A stretch of DNA of 25,234 nt, taken from positions 1-25,234 of IMG/VR virus record IMGVR_UViG_3300025652_000494; one strand, 5' to 3'. This document shows positions 7,985 to 17,186 of this stretch, piece by piece. The position numbers and the translations under genes were made by a program. Below the pieces are notes generated by a model. That model saw only the letters and a list, made by a program, of their open reading frames with translations, was not told the origin of the DNA and did no database searches. Every line of letters begins with the position of its first letter. Position 1 is the stretch's first letter. Origin of the DNA: a virus.

Positions 7985-10751
7985 TTAAATAACCTATAGT
8001 TCTGACCACTGGCCTCATGACGCCTTTCAAAAAGATTTGCAAGAGCTTATAGCGAAAAGAAACAACTTTTTTATCCAAATCCATTTTATAATAATTTGTT
8101 AGGACTTTTGCAACTTTAGTTCCGCCAAGCATATTAGCTAGCGTTGGCCCTACAAGGTCATAACCTTTCATAAGATACGGATCGTTTCTACGTAGGTTTA
8201 TTCCATACTTGCGATTAGCACTAAATGTGCTGTAATCTGTTACTCCATTAGCGTAGGCTGCAGTGCATATATATGTTGTTCCGCCGCCGCCGCCGCCACC
8301 GCCGCCATCACCGCCGCCGCTGTCCTCTTCGCCATAGCCATAACCATAGCCCAGCCCTTCAAACCCCGCATCGGGAGCGCCGGGAGCATCGGGAGCGCCA
8401 AAACCACCACTGACTTGACTATCGCCCCCAAAAGGATCAAATTCGGGCGAGTGATAACCGGGCATCTCTCCGAGATCGCTTGTAGGGTCGTTTCGCTGCC
8501 CATACCCACCCAAAGCAGCCATAGCAGCACTTGCGTTTTGGGCGGCTGCAGAAAAGCCTATATCATAACCCGCTGCTATTTCACCAGCCGGATCAAAACC
8601 GACTGCGCTGGATAAGTCAGCATCCATACCACTTAATTGCTCGTTGTTTATTGCTTCAGTCGTAGCGTGGACTGAAGCAAAGCCAAACGCGTTCATTATT
8701 CCACTTACGTGATCTGCTATAGCTTGATCAGTTACATCGTTTACAGTGTCAAACGTATTTTTACCCGTTATGCCCATAGCATAATCTGCCATGCTTACAG
8801 CGTCGAAGCTTGGGGATTGACTGTTATAACCTTCTCCCGTATTCCCCCCTAAAGTCCGGCCATACGCTCTACCTCTTGCTGCTTGCTGCGCCTGAATCTG
8901 CGACCTTATCATTGCAAGGGTTTGTTTGCCCTCCGCTTCCTTTGCCATACTATGAATTGATCCTGCCATACCAAGTTCGTTTGCCATTTCACTTAAAGGT
9001 TCAGCTTTCACCATATCAACATACACTGAAGTGTACATGCTGTACAACGCAGCCATAGCAGGGTCTTCTCTAGCAGCTTTAGCAATACCAAAATCTAAAC
9101 CCGATGCGGCTGGAGGAGCATTGGACAGTTGTTTATCCATTCCGCCTAAAGGATCAGCAGCAAGAGATTCAATACCTTTTGAACTAAAGTCCATACCCAT
9201 CTCAAGACCAAAGGCTTCTCCAAACAAAGATGATAGACTTGCAGAACGATCAGCATAATCTGCTATATCTGCTTTAGTTCCTAGTCCTGCTGCTGAAAGT
9301 TGTCCTGCAATATCTGCAGCCAGCGCCTCTTCTTCATTAAAAGCATCAAACCCCAGAGGTCCGTGACCAAGCATACCTGTTATAGCTGAACTTTGAAAAT
9401 CTTCAAAACTAATGCTACCAACAGTGCCGTCTGGTCCCATAGCCTCTGATAAAGCACCTAAATCAAAACCTACTTGACCATAGCCCTGTTGTCCTAAATC
9501 CATAGATGCAAAGGCACCTGAGATACTTGTGTCACCTGTAGTTGCGTCAAAAGATACTGTCGCGTTAGGAGAAGAGTATACAGAAACAGAAGTGTTTGGC
9601 GTTTCAAATTCTGGCGCGGTATACGCCTCAATAGCCGCTGCATTTCGAGCTTGCATTTGTGCACTATAACCAAGCTCTTTCATTGCCTGTTGACTCAGAC
9701 TGAACGCCGCCTTTAGTGGTCCCGGCATCATCATAGCTAAAAAACCGGGAGTAGCAATTGCTCCTGTTTTAGCGTCAAAGGCAAAGGTTGCAAGACCTTG
9801 ATTAGTTTCAAAAGAATATAGGTCGGGAAACTGTGTCCCATACGCCATGCTCCTGCCATACGCCTCCATAGCTAATGCAGGATTTGTGAGCGTATTATAG
9901 GCATTCTGTGCGAATTTTGAGATGGTTTTCTCAACATCTGAAAAAATATCAGGTATATTCTTTGCTTGACTAAGAAGACCTGAAACGCCTTTTGCCGCAT
10001 TTAAACCTGACGTTACCGCAGCAAGCGCCCCCGCAGGGTTACTTATGTCTGCATTTTGAAGGCTCTGAAAGCCACCAAATGCCTGTGCTGCTGATGATAA
10101 ACTTCCAATTGAGCCTAGTTGCCCTGCAGCAAAACTTCCAAGGCTACCCCCCGGACCAAGAGCGCCAAAAGCCCCACCAAAAGCAGAGGCAGCAAAAGAA
10201 GGATCGCCCAAAGCAGACAAATCTGCAAAATCTCTTGAAGAGCCTATTCCTTCAGTATCAAACCCGCTTGCTGATCCCGTGCTAACATCGCCAGAACCCC
10301 CGCTATCCGTTACGCTTGTAGGCGCAGGAGGTCCAAAAACTTGCTGAAACTGGTTTTGTGAACTATCTCTATCTAAAAAAGGACTAGCTAACGTACTAAT
10401 ATCGCTTGCTACACTAGAAGCTGTTCCTAACACTCTATTAACACTGTCGAGGTCCATCTCATCAATGCGTGTCTGTGCGCTACTTCTAAAAGCATCTACA
10501 CTGCTAGGATCAGAAAAGTTTACCTCATCAAGAAGATCACCAAATAAGTCTTGAATAGCAATCTGAGATGTAGAGGATGTTGTTACAGAAAGATCGTCTT
10601 TCTTGCGTTTTACACCAAGACCTTCAATTGCAAGAGACTGAGAACCACCACCTACATCTATGGTAGCTTCAGGAAGAGCTTCCATAGTTACAGGTTTAGC
10701 AGAGACGGATAGACTTCCGCCGCTCAGTGCTTCTTCAATATTAGTTGCCAC
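7965..10751 (-). CDS. Large Gly/Ala/Ser-rich virion protein (possible internal/ejection protein)
   Basis: 928 residues from a GTG at 10751, overlapping the upstream small gene by 11 bases; the upstream Shine-Dalgarno is weak. Most of the protein is low-complexity Ser/Gly/Ala/Asp/Phe with repeated phrases such as SFAAGQLGSIGSLSSAAQAF, and no enzyme motif. Near residue 811-824 a run of glycines (nine in a row) separates the bulk from a distinct basic C-terminal domain of about 104 residues (TTYICTAAYANGVTDYSTFS, then INLRRNDPYLMKGYD, VGPTLANMLGG). That tail has the look of a conserved phage module. Position after the portal and size suggest a protein carried in the head and ejected with DNA, as for T7 or P22 internal proteins. 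The role is inference. Confidence 0.6.
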   Translation of the reverse strand: MATNIEEALSGGSLSVSAKPVTMEALPEATIDVGGGSQSLAIEGLGVKRKKDDLSVTTSSTSQIAIQDLFGDLLDEVNFSDPSSVDAFRSSAQTRIDEMDLDSVNRVLGTASSVASDISTLASPFLDRDSSQNQFQQVFGPPAPTSVTDSGGSGDVSTGSASGFDTEGIGSSRDFADLSALGDPSFAASAFGGAFGALGPGGSLGSFAAGQLGSIGSLSSAAQAFGGFQSLQNADISNPAGALAAVTSGLNAAKGVSGLLSQAKNIPDIFSDVEKTISKFAQNAYNTLTNPALAMEAYGRSMAYGTQFPDLYSFETNQGLATFAFDAKTGAIATPGFLAMMMPGPLKAAFSLSQQAMKELGYSAQMQARNAAAIEAYTAPEFETPNTSVSVYSSPNATVSFDATTGDTSISGAFASMDLGQQGYGQVGFDLGALSEAMGPDGTVGSISFEDFQSSAITGMLGHGPLGFDAFNEEEALAADIAGQLSAAGLGTKADIADYADRSASLSSLFGEAFGLEMGMDFSSKGIESLAADPLGGMDKQLSNAPPAASGLDFGIAKAAREDPAMAALYSMYTSVYVDMVKAEPLSEMANELGMAGSIHSMAKEAEGKQTLAMIRSQIQAQQAARGRAYGRTLGGNTGEGYNSQSPSFDAVSMADYAMGITGKNTFDTVNDVTDQAIADHVSGIMNAFGFASVHATTEAINNEQLSGMDADLSSAVGFDPAGEIAAGYDIGFSAAAQNASAAMAALGGYGQRNDPTSDLGEMPGYHSPEFDPFGGDSQVSGGFGAPDAPGAPDAGFEGLGYGYGYGEEDSGGGDGGGGGGGGGTTYICTAAYANGVTDYSTFSANRKYGINLRRNDPYLMKGYDLVGPTLANMLGGTKVAKVLTNYYKMDLDKKVVSFRYKLLQIFLKGVMRPVVRTIGYLNERIFK
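8281..8320. repeat. GCC/GGC trinucleotide tract encoding polyglycine
   Basis: A nearly pure GCC repeat on the plus strand (with a few ACC and ATC changes) encodes the glycine hinge of the large virion protein on the minus strand. Such tracts can slip and change linker length between isolates. Confidence 0.8.
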
Positions 10752-10980
10752 GTTTGCTGTATTCTTTCTGCTGCGTGTTAACCTGCGTCTTCAGGGATAG
10801 GAGGTGGTCCACCACCTGCACCTTGCCCTGCAGCAAGCGCATCTCTAAGTCCGATTTCTCCACCGCCAGCAGGGCCTGATGGCGCTCCTTCAGGTCCGCT
10901 AGGTAGTCCTCCAGACTGTCCCATGCCGCCTGATTGTTGACCAGCGGCAGCAGGGTCTGGCATGTTTCCTTGTTGAGCAT
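10741..10980 (-). CDS. Small helical protein overlapping the portal gene 3' end
   Basis: 79 residues, read in a different frame through the last 203 bases of the portal gene. It has its own strong Shine-Dalgarno (GAGAGG five bases before the ATG at 10980). The protein is regular and amphipathic-helical: WDSLEDYLADLKERHQALLA, then MRLLQGKVQVVDHLLSL, ending in LKTQV. A 'YL..R...L...L...qGk...l..LL.L...V' layout is familiar from small proteins encoded right after the portal in T7-like and other podovirus-like phages, whose role is not established. By contrast the portal frame here is only low-complexity Gly/Pro/Ser/Gln, so the overlap costs the portal little. I consider both frames real. Confidence 0.7.
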   Translation of the reverse strand: MLNKETCQTLLPLVNNQAAWDSLEDYLADLKERHQALLAVEKSDLEMRLLQGKVQVVDHLLSLKTQVNTQQKEYSKRGN

Positions 10981-12874
10981 TTAATCCTCTCAATACTTCT
11001 GCAAAGATTTGTGCATCATTGATATCATTTACCAACAAATCAGGATCAATGTCCTGTGCAATGGCTAGCTCACGTACAAGGTTTGGAATCTTGATAAACG
11101 GAGCGAGCATTGGATTTGCCACTGTTTGTAGCAACGCGGTAAGGCGTTGGCTGCGAACTTCTTTCTGCATGACTGCAGAGGTTCCCTGTGGCTTGATTTC
11201 CAAATCTCCCTGTATCTCAGGACGGTCATCAGTAAACTGCATATTCCAAAAGAACATGCACTCACCGAGCGGCTTGAGAAGAAAGTCATCAACATTTTTA
11301 ATAACTGTTTTTACGCTTAGATTAGCACCGCCCATCAACATGCTAAGTCCCGCAGCGGTACGTCCTGTTCCAGACACACCCGTTTGACCGTGCATGATGC
11401 TAGGTAGCCCTGTCTCTTCATCGGCTAATTGTCGTGCAGCCTGATACATTTGTATGTTTTCACCAGCAGTATTAGGAAACTTAACAGCGTTAATAGCTGT
11501 GCCAGTAACGCCAGACTGCCGCCTAAACACTTTACCCGGATAGATATCATAGTTCTGTCCGGGTACAAGGGATGCTTCATCTACATCAAATACTACATTA
11601 CCAGCTAATGCAAGATTGTCAATAGCCATTCTTACATGACCATTCATTAGTAGCTGGGCGTCTTCCATGTTCTCTGGTATGCCTATACCAAACAACTGAT
11701 AGGGGTTAATCTCATACGGAGTTGCAAAGTAAGGAATACGATATGGTACAAACGGATTTAGGACTAATCGTAGCACTTCGTTACCACATATCCATGCGTT
11801 TACAGGAACCTCTGAAAGATCGTCTACTTCCATAGGAATGCCCATATCGCGCATAAGATCGCTGTCTAGATTGCCCCAGAACTCAAGAACTTCGTACCTG
11901 TCAACAGCGGCTAAGTCTTCTAGGCTCTCTGCACGGATAGTGTCTTCAAAGTATTTATCCGTGTAGTTAGGACCGCCACTAAGACATTTAGCAATGGCCT
12001 CACCATTAAAGAATGGTTTGTCCATCAAGTCACGCATCTGCGACCGGTTTAGCCGGTGGCGCTGTACTACATAGGAACAATCATCCACGTTAGTAGCGGT
12101 GGGGTCTGGGTAAAAGTTCCAGCATGAAACCGACTCAAGCCGAGGTACAAGCTTCTTGTACGGGCTGTAGTTTTTTTCGTTATCCCAGCGGTGAAGAGTT
12201 TTACTTTCATTGAGCGGTCCCTTTACAATACCCGTGCCAAGAAGGGCGCACTCAAACAGGGAGTGACGCAAGATATTCGTGGCATTGTTCTCATGCAACT
12301 GATCATGGATGAGCTTTTCCATGTGTCGCGCCGTCTCACGCGAAGGATTAATCTGTGGTTCGCCCATGCGACTTGGGCCTTCCTGCAGATCAACTCCCTC
12401 GTACTTGTCGGCTAATCCGGCTAGAGGGGAAGCTTCTGTAGCCCCCGGTGCCATGTCCCGGCCATCGCCGGGGAAACCGTAGGGGTCTTCAACAGGCTCT
12501 TCTTGTTGCTGTGGAGGCATAGGGACTTTACTAAGGTGTGCAAACTCTGCTACACCTTCAGGCACAGGGCTAGGCTCAACAACAATTGGGAACTTCTTGT
12601 TTGCAAAAAGAACGTCAATTATCTGCCCATACGCAGCCAGAACTTTTGTCTTTGTAATCTTAATAAAAACTTTACTGTTCTCAGACTCTCTAAACTGAGT
12701 AGTTGAGTCGTAGATACCTCTAAAGTTTTTATAGGCTTTTAGCCAGCGCTGTTCATGCTGGTAACGGCCATGTTCAGCTTCTTCAAACTTTGACTTAACA
12801 GTGCCAACTACGTTAGTAGAAGCGTCATCAACAAAAGCAGCCGCTGTGATATCGCCTAAAGGTGAATCGTCCAT
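10778..12874 (-). CDS. Portal protein
   Basis: 698 residues, with AAGGAAG upstream of the ATG. The N-terminal part has FEEAEHGRYQHEQRWLKAYK and an FIKITKTKVLAAYGQIIDVL segment, typical of portal wing/crown helices in podovirus-like phages. It continues through the VSCWNFYPDPTATNVDDCSY block ('n.f.Dp.a.....c.y'), the long clip/stem region and PFVPYRIPYFA. The last 65 residues are a Gly/Pro/Ser/Gln-rich tail that overlaps another gene. Twelve copies of this protein form the ring through which terminase pumps DNA and to which the neck binds. It follows large terminase by two genes, the usual head-gene order. Confidence 0.88.
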   Translation of the reverse strand: MDDSPLGDITAAAFVDDASTNVVGTVKSKFEEAEHGRYQHEQRWLKAYKNFRGIYDSTTQFRESENSKVFIKITKTKVLAAYGQIIDVLFANKKFPIVVEPSPVPEGVAEFAHLSKVPMPPQQQEEPVEDPYGFPGDGRDMAPGATEASPLAGLADKYEGVDLQEGPSRMGEPQINPSRETARHMEKLIHDQLHENNATNILRHSLFECALLGTGIVKGPLNESKTLHRWDNEKNYSPYKKLVPRLESVSCWNFYPDPTATNVDDCSYVVQRHRLNRSQMRDLMDKPFFNGEAIAKCLSGGPNYTDKYFEDTIRAESLEDLAAVDRYEVLEFWGNLDSDLMRDMGIPMEVDDLSEVPVNAWICGNEVLRLVLNPFVPYRIPYFATPYEINPYQLFGIGIPENMEDAQLLMNGHVRMAIDNLALAGNVVFDVDEASLVPGQNYDIYPGKVFRRQSGVTGTAINAVKFPNTAGENIQMYQAARQLADEETGLPSIMHGQTGVSGTGRTAAGLSMLMGGANLSVKTVIKNVDDFLLKPLGECMFFWNMQFTDDRPEIQGDLEIKPQGTSAVMQKEVRSQRLTALLQTVANPMLAPFIKIPNLVRELAIAQDIDPDLLVNDINDAQIFAEVLRGLNAQQGNMPDPAAAGQQSGGMGQSGGLPSGPEGAPSGPAGGGEIGLRDALAAGQGAGGGPPPIPEDAG

Positions 12875-12887
12875 AGGACTTCCTTAC

Positions 12888-13100
12888 TTAGTAGTCTTTT
12901 TCGTCTGCCATACGAAATACAGCCGGGTCAACCGTATTGCTTTTCGGACGGGGCATATCAACATTCAGAGCATCGCGGTCAATCTTGCCGACCAGCATCT
13001 GATCTAGTCCTTCGCGGTGCAAAGCACCTTCCGGGGCAGGGCTTAGTTCGCCCTGTTTCTTCATCATACCCATGATGTAGTCTTTACCATATGCGTACAT
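12888..13100 (-). CDS. Small hypothetical protein before the portal
   Basis: 70 residues starting MYAYGKDYIMGMMKKQGE, with AAAGG eight bases upstream of the ATG and only 13 bases between its stop and the portal start. The middle reads GALHREGLDQMLVGKIDRDA, then Pro/Asp/Arg-rich sequence to the end. No signal peptide, membrane helix or known motif is seen. Its tight fit between two virion genes argues it is real and co-translated; the function is unknown. Confidence 0.65.
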   Translation of the reverse strand: MYAYGKDYIMGMMKKQGELSPAPEGALHREGLDQMLVGKIDRDALNVDMPRPKSNTVDPAVFRMADEKDY

Positions 13101-13118
13101 AGTTTTTCCTTTCTGTAG

Positions 13119-14600
13119 CTATTGGTTCATAAAAGAGGTTCTGCTTTTTACCTCTTCCATAGTTCTCCCCCTTACTTCACTCTCTTCGGGGATTAATTCT
13201 TCTCTTTTAGCTTCTTCCATCATTCTATCATATTCTATTTCAGAAAAAGATGATCTAGCTGTAGGCGTTGCTGCTGCAGCTTCCTCTATTGCTGTTGCTG
13301 CTAAACCAACACCGGGAACAAGAACTTTTAGTCCTTTTCTACCGCCACTCTTAATGATGTTTAGTAGGCGGCTAGTCCTTTCAGATACGGGCCTATCAGG
13401 AGTTGCGGATTGGGGGCCAGTTATCTCTGGCACTGATTTAGCACGGACATGTTGAACATACGGATCAGGCTCTGCACTCAGCTTTCTAATGACTAAAGGT
13501 TCGTTTGATCCTCCAGCGTCTAACACTTTTAAACCTTGCTTATAATACTTCTGACTAGGTTTAACGTACTCTGGCACATCAGCATCTGACAAACGAGATG
13601 GTCCCATCTTTTCTGATACTGCAGCATCGGCTTCTAAATGACCTGTAAAAAACAAATAGTCCTTGATGTCCTGCATCGCGTTCATAGACACTTTAGGATC
13701 GATCTTACGGGCTTCATCTACAATCTCTGTAAACAGATTTACTTTACCGCCCTTGCTAACAGCCTTGCCCATTGCCTGTTTAAACGTATTAACATCGCTT
13801 CGTACAATCACTGCCCCTTTTGCTTTTCGTGAAACTTCGCCTCTGTTTGGCTCTACAGTCTCTCCACCCGGTATGCTTGGAGTATCAACAGTAGAAGGGA
13901 CTCTTGCCTCTCTTCGCGCAACAGCTTTTCTTTGCCTGTCTTGCATTTCAATCTGAGGAGTAATTTCTGTCTGTGCATATACAGGAAGAGATGATTTTTT
14001 AGCTTCTTCTATGCCTTTATCAGAAAGATTAAGCTTGTAAGGACGTGATCTACTTTTATCCTCAACGGGCCTTCCATCCTCATCCCTACCGACTACAACA
14101 GGAACACCGCCTCTATCTTTTATATCTAGTATCTCTCTGCCCTGCCTAGAGCGTCTATTTTGACCACTCTTAGGGAGACTTTTAAATTTCTCATCTAGCT
14201 GTTTAAAATCTGGGTCAGCATCTCGGAGAAAACCATTGTCATACAAAAACTGCTCATACGCTCTAGATTCAGTAAGACCTTTTTCAATGCCTTCAATACC
14301 ATCTGGAAATGCTTGAGTGATGTACCTGCCTAGATCGGATGCTCTGTCAGGATTTGCTTTTCTAAAAGCATCTAAACGTTTTTGTAGCTGGCGTAATGAC
14401 CCTTGTACAGGAAGCCCTGTCTCCTGCATCATCTTTAGTATAAGACTGACACCCCTATCAGTTATAGTAATAGGATTTCTAACGCCCAGCTTTTTTAATT
14501 CGGCTTCAGGCAAATCAGTCACGTTAGGGCGCAACTGACTTCCCGGCCCTACACCTGCTTTTCTTTCTGGAAAAGATGATCTTCCTGAACTATCAACCAT
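13119..14600 (-). CDS. Unknown 493-residue virion-cluster protein
   Basis: I do not recognise this protein. Its ATG lies two bases after the large terminase stop. It is hydrophilic and Arg/Lys/Glu/Asp-rich, with a helical N-terminal half (LILKMMQETGLPVQGSLRQL) and a Pro/Ser/Arg-rich middle (about 215-270). One hydrophobic Gly/Ala segment near the C-terminus (GLKVLVPGVGLAATAI, about 429-444) could insert in a membrane or pack in a virion core. The end is charged and helical. The length, the disordered middle and the place between terminase and portal fit a minor or internal virion protein, but no motif proves this. Confidence 0.6.
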   Translation of the reverse strand: MVDSSGRSSFPERKAGVGPGSQLRPNVTDLPEAELKKLGVRNPITITDRGVSLILKMMQETGLPVQGSLRQLQKRLDAFRKANPDRASDLGRYITQAFPDGIEGIEKGLTESRAYEQFLYDNGFLRDADPDFKQLDEKFKSLPKSGQNRRSRQGREILDIKDRGGVPVVVGRDEDGRPVEDKSRSRPYKLNLSDKGIEEAKKSSLPVYAQTEITPQIEMQDRQRKAVARREARVPSTVDTPSIPGGETVEPNRGEVSRKAKGAVIVRSDVNTFKQAMGKAVSKGGKVNLFTEIVDEARKIDPKVSMNAMQDIKDYLFFTGHLEADAAVSEKMGPSRLSDADVPEYVKPSQKYYKQGLKVLDAGGSNEPLVIRKLSAEPDPYVQHVRAKSVPEITGPQSATPDRPVSERTSRLLNIIKSGGRKGLKVLVPGVGLAATAIEEAAAATPTARSSFSEIEYDRMMEEAKREELIPEESEVRGRTMEEVKSRTSFMNQ

Positions 14601-14602
14601 AA

Positions 14603-16372
14603 TCAGTAACCAAACGTAGAGTCAAATGCTTTAGGCTTTGCTTCTTTCATCTTATTCATCATAGAATTAATAGTTAGATGTCCTCTTGCGCGTGTCATGC
14701 ACATGTATCGCAAAGCATCGTAGGCGTGGTCATCTGCTTTCGTATCTACATCTTCAGGGTTTGTCTTTGACAGAGGTAGTCCTGAGAGAGTGCGTATCAG
14801 ATGTGTACACGTAGAAAGTATCTTTATCTTTGGCTCGCCTGTAAAATCATCAACCCTTAACCGGCTGTGCAACTCCAGCTTACCCGCTATTCTATTTCTA
14901 TCAGAAGGAGTAAACCTAGCACCTCTACGAATAAGGGTTTCTGCAATGGAAGGGCCAGTGCCTGTCCTGTTCCAGCAAGAAGCGTCAAGCACAGAGTAAT
15001 ACATGCCGGGGTCATCCCCCTCTAGGCTTACGATAGTATTTGCCAGCATCTCTGCCGTTTGGCCCTTGCCGTAGAACTCCCTGTAAATCCACAGAGTATC
15101 ATCCCAATCAACTGCGCCCCACAGAACACATGAGGGGGCGGCATACCCGTAATCCGCTGCGCGGACGCGCAACCAGTTGTGGGGTATCTGTGTCTGTGAG
15201 GCTTCCACAACATGAATGTTGCGGGAAAACTCTGGGAACGCCGCTCCCTCTGCGACATCCCAATCCCCTTCTAGAAGCCGCCTTCGTTCGACTTCTGGGA
15301 GCGACCTCAACATGGCTTCATATTCACCAGTTTCAGCGAGGTAGGGGTTATCGGTCAATCGCGCCGGAATGAACTTACGAAGAAAAAGCGGTTGACCTGC
15401 TTTACCGTTAGTTGCTGTGTCAGGCCACAAAAGTGCGTTACCTGTATCAACATCAGTAGCTGCAAAAGGTGCGTTAGGTGGTGCAGGGTCGATGTACATC
15501 TTCTTGACCCACCATCCGCCTACCCCTCCGGGGTTTCCTGTGCAGCGCATGTACGCATTAATTTCAGAATCAGTAGTACGAAGCCTAGAACGCAGATACT
15601 CCCATACGTAGGGTGTCGGGTAGTGCGTGATCTCGTCAATGCCAATCCAAGTAAAGGCTTGTCCTTGGTAGCGTGTTACGTCTTTGTCCTTGTCGAGGTA
15701 GGAGAACCATGCCGTAGCCCCGGACGGGAACTGCCACATCGCTTTCGACTCCCGAAAGATGGCACCGGGAAAAGCTTTTGGATAGAGTTGTTTACTCTTG
15801 TCAACCAGTTCTGTAAGCTCGTCCAGTGTGCGACGAATAATAAGGGCGCGATGATTGGGATTGCTGCAGTAGCGAAGAAGATCAGCAAGCAGAGCGTAAG
15901 ACTTCCCGCCGCCAGCAGCGCCCCCATAAAACACATCCCTTTCAGGGCTTGCCAAAAAGTCCGTTTGTGGCCCTGAATTGGGCTTGAAGATAACCTCTGC
16001 TTCATCCTCTACTAACTCCCTTACGGGCTTTGGTACATTCTGTAGTGTAGTATCTTCAATAAGTTTAGCACCATTCTTGGTGAACAGAGCCTGTTCAACC
16101 TTCTTGATGCTGTCTTTCTTTTCTTTAGCCTTGGAGGCTTTCTTCTGCGCCTTTTTCTTAGCCCTGTCTGCATTACGGACGGCGGCTGCGGATGCTCTCC
16201 GCGCACGTTCTTTTGCGGAGGTGCGGTAGTTACCCTTTTCACCCTCGGCTAACTTTGGGCGACCCCGGCGCTTTACAGGCTCTTCTCTTACATCCGCCTT
16301 ATCAACCAAAGGCAGGGGGCTTTCGTCTAATACTTTTCTTGTGCCTTCGCTCTGGTGATCTAAATCGTCCAA
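14603..16372 (-). CDS. Terminase large subunit (packaging ATPase/nuclease)
   Basis: 589 residues from a TTG at 16372, the first possible start after an upstream stop in frame, with AAAGG eight bases before it. Residues 1-130 form a basic, Lys/Arg/Ala-rich extension. Walker A is GGAAGGGKS (150-158), Walker B WIGIDEITH (242-250), and a coupling-type TGNPGG follows at 278-283. The C-terminal nuclease part has RAADYGYAAPSCVLW with its first metal-binding Asp, and near the end a DDHAYDALRYM phrase, the usual last acidic motif. It cuts concatemeric DNA and drives it through the portal. The 5' end overlaps a 44-residue ORF by 71 bases, so the true N-terminus is less certain than the rest. Confidence 0.93.
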   Translation of the reverse strand: MDDLDHQSEGTRKVLDESPLPLVDKADVREEPVKRRGRPKLAEGEKGNYRTSAKERARRASAAAVRNADRAKKKAQKKASKAKEKKDSIKKVEQALFTKNGAKLIEDTTLQNVPKPVRELVEDEAEVIFKPNSGPQTDFLASPERDVFYGGAAGGGKSYALLADLLRYCSNPNHRALIIRRTLDELTELVDKSKQLYPKAFPGAIFRESKAMWQFPSGATAWFSYLDKDKDVTRYQGQAFTWIGIDEITHYPTPYVWEYLRSRLRTTDSEINAYMRCTGNPGGVGGWWVKKMYIDPAPPNAPFAATDVDTGNALLWPDTATNGKAGQPLFLRKFIPARLTDNPYLAETGEYEAMLRSLPEVERRRLLEGDWDVAEGAAFPEFSRNIHVVEASQTQIPHNWLRVRAADYGYAAPSCVLWGAVDWDDTLWIYREFYGKGQTAEMLANTIVSLEGDDPGMYYSVLDASCWNRTGTGPSIAETLIRRGARFTPSDRNRIAGKLELHSRLRVDDFTGEPKIKILSTCTHLIRTLSGLPLSKTNPEDVDTKADDHAYDALRYMCMTRARGHLTINSMMNKMKEAKPKAFDSTFGY

Positions 16373-16436
16373 GTGTTTTACCTTTGTGAAATACTATCTT
16401 GGTATTCCCTGTAGTCTTCTTCTTTTTTACTGCCAT
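16302..16436 (-). CDS. Tiny basic ORF coupled ahead of large terminase
   Basis: 44 residues (MAVKKKKTTGNTKIVFHKGK, then a basic, Arg-rich end). Its ATG shares the last A of the upstream stop (TAATG), the same junction used by several neighbouring genes, which is the main reason to accept it. The stop is TGA at 16302-16304, inside the large terminase 5' end in another frame. It is strongly basic and might bind nucleic acid. Alternatively it is a non-functional frame, or a leader that carries ribosomes to the terminase TTG start. Confidence 0.45.
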   Translation of the reverse strand: MAVKKKKTTGNTKIVFHKGKTLGRFRSPERRHKKSIRRKPPAFG

Positions 16437-17005
16437 TATTTTAGTCGTGGTTTCCTTGGGGCGTTGGAGTATTGTTTAACGTGTCCGCCTTTTGCAAATC
16501 GTCCTGTAACTCTAGCGCCTACACGCCCTTCTCCGCTTTCAGGATCATAGCTGCCCCTAACACCTGCAGTTCCTTTAAACCTGCCTAGCTCGACGGGCCT
16601 TTCAAAGGATGCTCCTACAGTGGGTACTCTTCCCTCCGCTACATCTTCAAAACCCAAACCCTTGTAGTTAATATTTAGGTTTAGTCCCTCTGGTAACTGG
16701 CGATTAATAAGTTTCTCACCTTCTTGTACAACTCTTGCAACTGCAGTTCTAGACGCTTTATCTTTTAACGCCTCTGCACTGTACTTATCAGGATCAAGAA
16801 AATAATCTGCGGCTAAATAGGCGGCACCCATAGCACCCTTTGCTAATTGTGCATTACTCACATCTCTTTGTATGTCTGGATTAGCAATACCAAGATCACG
16901 GGAACGAGCAGTAAAGGCTGTTTCTTTGCCTCTCTCTGATCTATCAATCTGAGACTTTAGTCCATCCCTGATTGTTGTTACTGCTCTTTTTAAATCATCA
17001 GCCAT
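16436..17005 (-). CDS. Hypothetical 189-residue protein
   Basis: The ATG overlaps the end of the upstream 62-residue gene by 8 bases. The N-terminal half is helical and charged, with a short Ala-rich segment (LAKGAMGAAYLAADYFLD, about 54-71). The C-terminal part is Gly-rich with alternating strands (VPTVGASFERPVELGRFKGT), ending in a basic FAKGGHVKQYSNAPRKPRLK. The 'AKGGHVK' type of ending recurs in other small basic genes of this cluster (17607-17939 and 17939-18337), which suggests related virion or packaging roles. No known domain is recognised. Confidence 0.6.
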   Translation of the reverse strand: MADDLKRAVTTIRDGLKSQIDRSERGKETAFTARSRDLGIANPDIQRDVSNAQLAKGAMGAAYLAADYFLDPDKYSAEALKDKASRTAVARVVQEGEKLINRQLPEGLNLNINYKGLGFEDVAEGRVPTVGASFERPVELGRFKGTAGVRGSYDPESGEGRVGARVTGRFAKGGHVKQYSNAPRKPRLK

Positions 17006-17186
17006 TTTGTACGATCTGGTTCTCTTTGATTAGCCCACGATCAATTGCGTAAGCTTGTACGACGAAATCTTCTACAGTTTTTACTTCTACCGTCTTATAG
17101 AACTGGCCCTTGCCACGGATGTAGCAGGGCTGGCTCAAGGGCTTTCTGGTCCGCGACAGTTTAACTTCTACGAATATCTTATTCAT
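16998..17186 (-). CDS. Small hypothetical protein
   Basis: 62 residues beginning MNKIFVEVKLSRTRKPLSQP and containing a YKTVEVKTVEDFVVQAYAID strand-helix unit. It overlaps the small terminase candidate by 8 bases upstream and the 189-residue gene by 8 bases downstream, so it is tightly embedded in the operon. There is no membrane segment, signal or recognised motif. Function unknown. Confidence 0.6.
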   Translation of the reverse strand: MNKIFVEVKLSRTRKPLSQPCYIRGKGQFYKTVEVKTVEDFVVQAYAIDRGLIKENQIVQNG

